Source: Onstottus_B arcticum (GTDB taxonomy: Bacteria > Acidobacteriota > Blastocatellia > UBA7656). From it: 64,000 nt of DNA. Made by a program: the position numbers and the translations under genes. The stretch lies in the NCBI GenBank assembly GCA_038040485.1, contig JBBPIE010000030.1, positions 1 to 64,000 of the forward strand, given 5' to 3'. The notes beneath the pieces are model-generated. The model saw nothing but the letters and a program-made list of their open reading frames with translations. It did not search any database and had not been told where the DNA came from. Below are positions 60,063 through 64,000 of this stretch, in pieces (within the stretch, counting starts at the first letter, position 1; each line of letters opens with the position of its first letter).

Positions 60063-61766
60063 ATGACCGAACCTGACTGTCGAGATCTCGAAGCCGCCGC
60101 CAGCCGTCTCGCGGACTCGCTGCGATTCACTGACATTCCGCGCACCTCGCGGTTGTTCAACGATTTTCTTTACGAGTATCCAAAGGTCGCTCGCTTCTAC
60201 ACCGATTGCGGGCGTTCGCTTGCGCCGCTTGCGGGTCACGCGCGACACGTCGGCGCCCAGCAGTTCGACCGCAAGCGAGTGCCCGACGCGCTCGAGCTAA
60301 TCAACCGAGCTGCCGGGTCGTCGGAACTGACCTTCAAGCACATCGAGACCCTGCGACATCCGGGTTCGGTGGCGATTGTGACTGGCCAGCAAGCGGGGCT
60401 TTTTACGGGGCCGCTTTACACGATTCACAAAGCGCTCACCGTGATAAAGCTGGCCGCATGTCTGCGCGAACAGGGTGTCGAAGCCGTGCCCGTCTTTTGG
60501 GTCGCAAGCGAAGACCACGACTACGAAGAGGTGAACCACACCAAGCTTCTCGACCGCGAAGGCCAGTTGAAGACGGTCCGCTACGAAGCGAGCGATCTCC
60601 CGAAAGACGCGCCGGTCGGCCGAGTCGTTCTCGGCGACGGCATCACTCAAACCATCGACGAGTTCATCGCGCTGCTTCCGCCCTCGGAGTTTACGCCGGA
60701 CATCGAACGCGACCTTCGCGAGAGCTACAAGCCGGGCACGGGCTTCGCTCAAGCATTCGCGAAGCTGATGGCTCGCCTGTTCAAGAGCCACGGAGTCGTG
60801 CTGCTGGACCCGCTCAACGAAGAGTTAAAACAAGTCGTCGCGCCGCTCTACTCGGAAGCGATCGATAAGTCCGAAGAGATCGCGCGCGCGCTTGTTGCCC
60901 GCAGCAGCGAGCTTGAAGCCGGCGGCTATCACGCACAGGTCAAGGTCTCCGAAGACATGGTGCCGCTGTTCATCATTGACGACGGCCGCCGCGTTGCGTT
61001 GACTCGCGAGAACGGGCGCTTCCACGTCAAAGGCTCGGATCGATCATTCGGTCACGAAGAACTTGTCGAGCTCGCAAAGCGATGTCCGAGCTGCTTCAGC
61101 CCGAACGTCACCTTGCGGCCTGTCGTGCAAGACTACCTGTTGCCGACTGCCGCTTACATCGGCGGGCCCGCCGAGCTCGCTTACTTCGCACAGCTTCGCG
61201 CGGTCTACGAAACACTCGGAAGACAAGAGCCCTGCGTGCTTCCGCGCGCGAGCTTCACCATAGTCGAAGGACGACATCAAAAAACGATGAAGAAGTATGG
61301 GCTCGATCTTCGCGACTTCTTCGAAGGGTTGCACGCGGCAGTGACCAAGGTCGTCGAGCAGAGCCTGGATCGAAGCACCGCCAGCAGCTTCGAAGAAACG
61401 GAGCGGGTCGTGAACGAACAACTCGACAAGCTCGAAGCTTCGCTTGGCAAAGCTGACAAAACGCTTTCGAGTTCCGTCGAGGGCGCGCGCGCCAAGATGC
61501 TGTATCAAATCGAGCACCTGCGCACGCGTTTCATCCACGCGAGCGCTCACCGGGACGAGACCTCTTATCGTCAGGTTGAGCGGGCTTACACGACGCTGTT
61601 TCCGGAGAAGAACCTTCAGGAGCGCGAGCTAAACGCTTTTTACTTCCTGTCGCGGTATGGGCCGAGCTTGATCGAGGAGTTGTACAACGCAGCGGAGATA
61701 GGCTTCTCGAATCACAAGCTTGTGTACATCGGCGGCGCCGCGTCGCAAGTAGTGAATGCTCGGTAA
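60063..61766 (+). CDS. bshC: Putative cysteine ligase BshC (bacillithiol biosynthesis)
   Basis: A 567-residue protein. The family motifs SVAIVTGQQAGLFTGPLYTIHKALTVIKLA and PVFWVASEDHDYEEVNHT are fully conserved. The C-terminal half is helical (coiled-coil region QLDKLEASLGKADKTLSSSVEGA). BshC is thought to add cysteine to glucosaminyl-malate in the last step of bacillithiol synthesis, giving the cell its low-molecular-weight thiol. bshA and bshB are not in this window. Immediately upstream is a word repeat, and no strong ribosome site is seen. Confidence 0.92.
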   Translation: MTEPDCRDLEAAASRLADSLRFTDIPRTSRLFNDFLYEYPKVARFYTDCGRSLAPLAGHARHVGAQQFDRKRVPDALELINRAAGSSELTFKHIETLRHPGSVAIVTGQQAGLFTGPLYTIHKALTVIKLAACLREQGVEAVPVFWVASEDHDYEEVNHTKLLDREGQLKTVRYEASDLPKDAPVGRVVLGDGITQTIDEFIALLPPSEFTPDIERDLRESYKPGTGFAQAFAKLMARLFKSHGVVLLDPLNEELKQVVAPLYSEAIDKSEEIARALVARSSELEAGGYHAQVKVSEDMVPLFIIDDGRRVALTRENGRFHVKGSDRSFGHEELVELAKRCPSCFSPNVTLRPVVQDYLLPTAAYIGGPAELAYFAQLRAVYETLGRQEPCVLPRASFTIVEGRHQKTMKKYGLDLRDFFEGLHAAVTKVVEQSLDRSTASSFEETERVVNEQLDKLEASLGKADKTLSSSVEGARAKMLYQIEHLRTRFIHASAHRDETSYRQVERAYTTLFPEKNLQERELNAFYFLSRYGPSLIEELYNAAEIGFSNHKLVYIGGAASQVVNAR

Positions 61767-61856
61767 GGGTTCGGGATTATCGCGTCCTGCCTAGCCAGAT
61801 ACCATAGCGTAAAGTCCTCGTGAAGCGACCCACTGACCTGCTGGCAGCAACCTTCT

Positions 61857-62144
61857 ATGCACGTCATCACGCGCAAGCGTCTGAACGAGTTTGCAGAGAG
61901 GCACCCCGATACCCGCACCGCCCTTGCGGACTGGTACCGCTCGATAAGAAAGGTCAGCCTCTCTTCATTTAACCACCTTCGGTCGATCTTTCCATCGGCT
62001 GATCGAGTCGGCAAACTGACGGTGTTCAACCTTGGTGGCAATAAGGTGCGATTGATAGCGGCTATTCACTACAACAGGAAAAAGGTTTATATTCGAGCTG
62101 TGCTTACTCACAGCGAGTATGACGAGGATCGTTGGAAGGAATAG
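61857..62144 (+). CDS. higB: HigB-type toxin (mRNA interferase)
   Basis: A 95-residue protein of the RelE/HigB superfamily. MHVITRKRLNEFAERHPDTRTALADWYRSI and FNLGGNKVRLIAAIHYNRKKVYIRAVLTHSEYDEDRW match HigB toxins that cut mRNA on the ribosome. The toxin gene comes before its antitoxin with a 3-nt gap, the usual HigBA order. Expression is expected to be controlled by the antitoxin. Confidence 0.9.
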   Translation: MHVITRKRLNEFAERHPDTRTALADWYRSIRKVSLSSFNHLRSIFPSADRVGKLTVFNLGGNKVRLIAAIHYNRKKVYIRAVLTHSEYDEDRWKE

Positions 62145-62147
62145 AGT

Positions 62148-62378
62148 ATGCAGAACCTCCACACTCAAGAGACCGTGACCGCCTGGGCTTCGCTAACGAG
62201 CACTGTTTTTGTTCCACACACCGAAGACGAGTACAACCGCTTGGTCGCCGTGCTTGACGAGTTGATCGACGAAGTAGGCGAGGATGAAGCTCATCCTCTT
62301 GCATCGCTCATGGAAATACTAGGAGTAATAGTCGAGCACTATGAGGCCGCTCACGTGCCAGAGCTGACCGCCGAATAA
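62148..62378 (+). CDS. HigA-like antitoxin lacking the HTH domain
   Basis: A 76-residue acidic protein. Residues 25-70 (EDEYNRLVAVLDELIDEVGEDEAHPLASLMEILGVIVEHYE) match the N-terminal part of the antitoxins that follow this kind of HigB. In those antitoxins a helix-turn-helix follows; here the stop codon comes first and no such sequence is found downstream. It may neutralise HigB without repressing the operon, or it may be truncated. Confidence 0.75.
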   Translation: MQNLHTQETVTAWASLTSTVFVPHTEDEYNRLVAVLDELIDEVGEDEAHPLASLMEILGVIVEHYEAAHVPELTAE

Positions 62379-62418
62379 ACACTCGCCGCAAGCCGCCCCT
62401 CAAGTCACGCATCGGACA

Positions 62419-62985
62419 TCATTGTTTGACCTGAGGTATGGTCGGGAAAAGGTCATCAACCGGCATTGACCAGCCGGGCACAGCTTCCCCAGCATCGGCG
62501 ACATCCCCGCGACGGAAAATGACAGGATTGTCCGGAGCATCGGCGTGATAGGCTTTGATTACATCCGGACTTTGCATGTCTTCGTCCCAAACACAGAGCG
62601 TTCCAGCCGCAAAGTAGTCTCTGCGTTTCTCGGCAAGTTCTTGCTCTGCCTGACGGCCGTAGTCCCCTTCGCTTCTCACTTCGACAGCGAATACGGGCGC
62701 ACCTTCCAGAAACTTCATGCCCGTGGGTTGTCCTGTGTGCCAGGCCGCGTCAGGACTGAATGATTCGCGGCGCGGGAGATTGACTTTGAAGCCGACGTTG
62801 TCGCCGATCGCGAACCCGCTTCGATTCGAGCGCTCATGCGACCGCAGGCTGATAAGGATCTCAGAGGCGGCGCAACCGGGCAAATATCCAGTTGGCGGCA
62901 TAAGCACAACCTCTCCATCGACAAGTTCAGCTTTGCCACTGACGCGGTATAGGTCTTCGATGGTTGCTTTGTGCGCCATCGTCAT
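62419..62985 (-). CDS. Uma2-family (DUF820) putative endonuclease
   Basis: A 188-residue protein. KAELVDGEVVLMPPTGY, SFSPDAAWHTGQP and FAVEVRSEGDYGRQAEQELAEKRRDYFAAG give the PD-(D/E)XK-like core of the Uma2 family (Asp in PDAAW, Glu in AVEVRS, lysine in EKRRDYF). The family is greatly expanded in cyanobacteria and some soil bacteria. Nuclease activity is predicted from fold and its role is unknown. An alternative start two codons later (62979) exists. Confidence 0.88.
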   Translation of the reverse strand: MTMAHKATIEDLYRVSGKAELVDGEVVLMPPTGYLPGCAASEILISLRSHERSNRSGFAIGDNVGFKVNLPRRESFSPDAAWHTGQPTGMKFLEGAPVFAVEVRSEGDYGRQAEQELAEKRRDYFAAGTLCVWDEDMQSPDVIKAYHADAPDNPVIFRRGDVADAGEAVPGWSMPVDDLFPTIPQVKQ

Positions 62986-63029
62986 AGCGTGCCGATGATA
63001 TCACAAATCAGAGATCCTTAGACCCAGGT

Positions 63030-63078
63030 TCGCCGACTCGCCTTGCTGTCTCGCCTGTCTTGCTGTCCCACCTACTCG
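63030..63078. repeat. Short word repeat (CTTGCTGTCTCGCC words)
   Basis: CGCCTTGCTGTCT and CGCCTGTCTTGCTGTCC are tandem variations of one word with no inverted partner. It lies upstream of the FKBP-fusion gene. Confidence 0.4.
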
Positions 63079-63130
63079 CATATAGACTCTGGTCGATTCA
63101 CCTGGTTTTCTTGAGAAAGGATACAAACCT

Positions 63131-63973
63131 GTGCGCAAGCGTTTCCTTCTGATCGCTATTTTCATCCTCGCCGTTCCCTTGCTACTTGCGGCTCAAAGCA
63201 AGAGCAAACGAACCACTTCTAGCAAGCAAGCAACAAAACAGCCGGCGACTCCCCACCAAGCCTTGAAAGCCGCTGAAATCCAATTGAACGAGGCGTTCAA
63301 GAATCGCGACAAGGCTGCGCTTGATCGCATTATCGCCGACGACTTCATCTTCACCGACAACGAAGGCCAGGTTCACGACAAGGCCTACTACATAAAAGGC
63401 GCGACCGAGTTGGTAAGGGTCCAGTCCTACACTCTGGACGATCTTGCAACGCGAACCGCCGGCGTTGCTGGATGCGTGACCGGGCGATGGACCGGCAAGG
63501 TGACGTCCAACGGCAACGCTGCCGGCGGCGCGTTTCGATTCACCGACACTTTTGTAAAACGGCAGGGCCGATGGCAGGTACTCGCCTCACACTACACACA
63601 AATACCACAACAAGGAGCCGAATCAATGAATGGTGAAGTCACAACCCCGTCGGGTTTGAAATACGTCGATCTGGTCGAAGGCACCGGCGCGAGCCCGAAG
63701 CCCGGCCAATCAGTCACCGTTCATTACACCGGCACGCTCGAAGACGGAACGAAGTTCGACAGCTCGGTGGATCGCGGCCAGCCGTTTGTCTTTCCGATCG
63801 GCTTGGGGAAAGTGATCAAAGGTTGGGACGAAGGCGTGATGACTATGAAGATCGGCGGCAAGCGCAAGCTCATCATCCCGCCCGACCTCGGCTACGGCTC
63901 GCGAGGCGCCGGCGGAGTGATCCCGCCAAACGCAACTCTGATTTTCGAGGTCGAGTTGCTAGACGCGAAGTGA
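63131..63973 (+). CDS. Exported DUF4440 (NTF2-like) domain fused to FKBP-type peptidyl-prolyl isomerase
   Basis: A 280-residue protein starting at GTG. Residues 1-21 form a signal peptide (LLIAIFILAVPLLLAAQ). Residues 40-160 form an NTF2-like DUF4440 domain (ALKAAEIQLNEAFKNRDKAALDRIIADDFIF ... VKRQGRWQVLASHYTQI). Residues 170-280 form an FKBP domain (TPSGLKYVDLVEGTGASPKPG, VHYTGTLEDGTKFDSSVDRG, GYGSRGAGGVIPPNATLIFEVELLD), which speeds proline isomerisation in folding. AAGGAG at 63612-63617 followed by an in-frame ATG at 63626 could give a separate cytosolic FKBP. The fusion of these two domains is unusual. Confidence 0.9.
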   Translation: MRKRFLLIAIFILAVPLLLAAQSKSKRTTSSKQATKQPATPHQALKAAEIQLNEAFKNRDKAALDRIIADDFIFTDNEGQVHDKAYYIKGATELVRVQSYTLDDLATRTAGVAGCVTGRWTGKVTSNGNAAGGAFRFTDTFVKRQGRWQVLASHYTQIPQQGAESMNGEVTTPSGLKYVDLVEGTGASPKPGQSVTVHYTGTLEDGTKFDSSVDRGQPFVFPIGLGKVIKGWDEGVMTMKIGGKRKLIIPPDLGYGSRGAGGVIPPNATLIFEVELLDAK

Positions 63974-63978
63974 AAGAA

Positions 63979-64000
63979 TTTTGGATTTTAGATTTTGGAT
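63979..64000. repeat. Start of a TTTTGGAT word repeat at the window edge
   Basis: TTTTGGATTTTAG followed by ATTTTGGAT is the same opening as the left arms at 1861 and 53783. The right arm would lie beyond the window. Confidence 0.75.

Overview
The window reads as a moderately GC-rich chromosome segment from a soil-type bacterium, most probably an acidobacterium (Blastocatellia-like). This placement is inferred from gene content: a TonB receptor of the Oar type with an N-terminal carboxypeptidase-regulatory domain, a Ku/LigD repair pair, bacillithiol enzyme BshC, several large secreted peptidases (M64, C25, M16 pair), a fused EutBC ethanolamine ammonia-lyase and a sialidase-like/MoaD pair. No ribosomal RNA or other decisive taxonomic marker is present.

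Layout. 1-220 holds a tyrosine-recombinase remnant beside a detached tRNA-Lys 3' end and a terminator. 277-5937 carries small metabolic and hypothetical genes (alcohol dehydrogenase, UBP zinc finger, DUF2442 pair, enoyl-CoA hydratase, DUF5655). 5984-10097 is a probable peptidoglycan-scavenging pair: a sodium symporter and a serine hydrolase fused to an exo-muramidase (DUF1343/NamZ) domain. 10276-19810 carries a frameshifted TonB receptor, an M64 peptidase, a coiled-coil protein and a giant C25 peptidase. recG follows, then a minus-strand ethanolamine group (permease, EutBC, LOG-like protein). 28192-33894 holds the NHEJ genes: Ku followed by a MerR/TPR protein, an HTH-nuclease-like protein, and DNA ligase D. 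34-39 kb carries a sialidase-like/MoaD pair and a secreted protein with three near-identical 129-residue repeats; tRNA-Ser lies at 39 kb. 39-47 kb holds an M16 peptidase pair, Fic, TPR, Kbl and S1/P1 nuclease genes. 47.5-51 kb is an overlapping pair of unknown function (zinc-ribbon protein plus TPR protein). 51-56 kb is a MoxR/DUF58/transglutaminase operon. 56-64 kb carries a cyclase, two aldolase-family proteins, fmt, bshC, a HigB-type toxin pair, Uma2 and a DUF4440-FKBP fusion.

The most unusual signal is spread through the whole window. About fifteen intergenic loci carry long, mostly palindromic repeats built from 7-9 nt 'words' (for example TTTTGGAT, TCCAAAG, GGGACGAAA, ACAGAGGC, CGCCAAGA). 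They contain no genes. Word sequence differs from locus to locus while the architecture (two inverted arms around a short loop) is kept. Arms of one locus can differ by exactly one word, one locus nests two families, and three loci run into coding sequence: an in-frame insertion inside the DUF58 gene, the N-terminal hydrophobic segment of an M16 peptidase and the C-terminal tail of a permease. This may be an undescribed class of mobile or self-copying repeat.

Other points of interest are a KDPG-aldolase homologue whose Schiff-base lysine is replaced by serine, a HigA-like antitoxin without its DNA-binding domain, and an FKBP fusion with a possible internal translation start.
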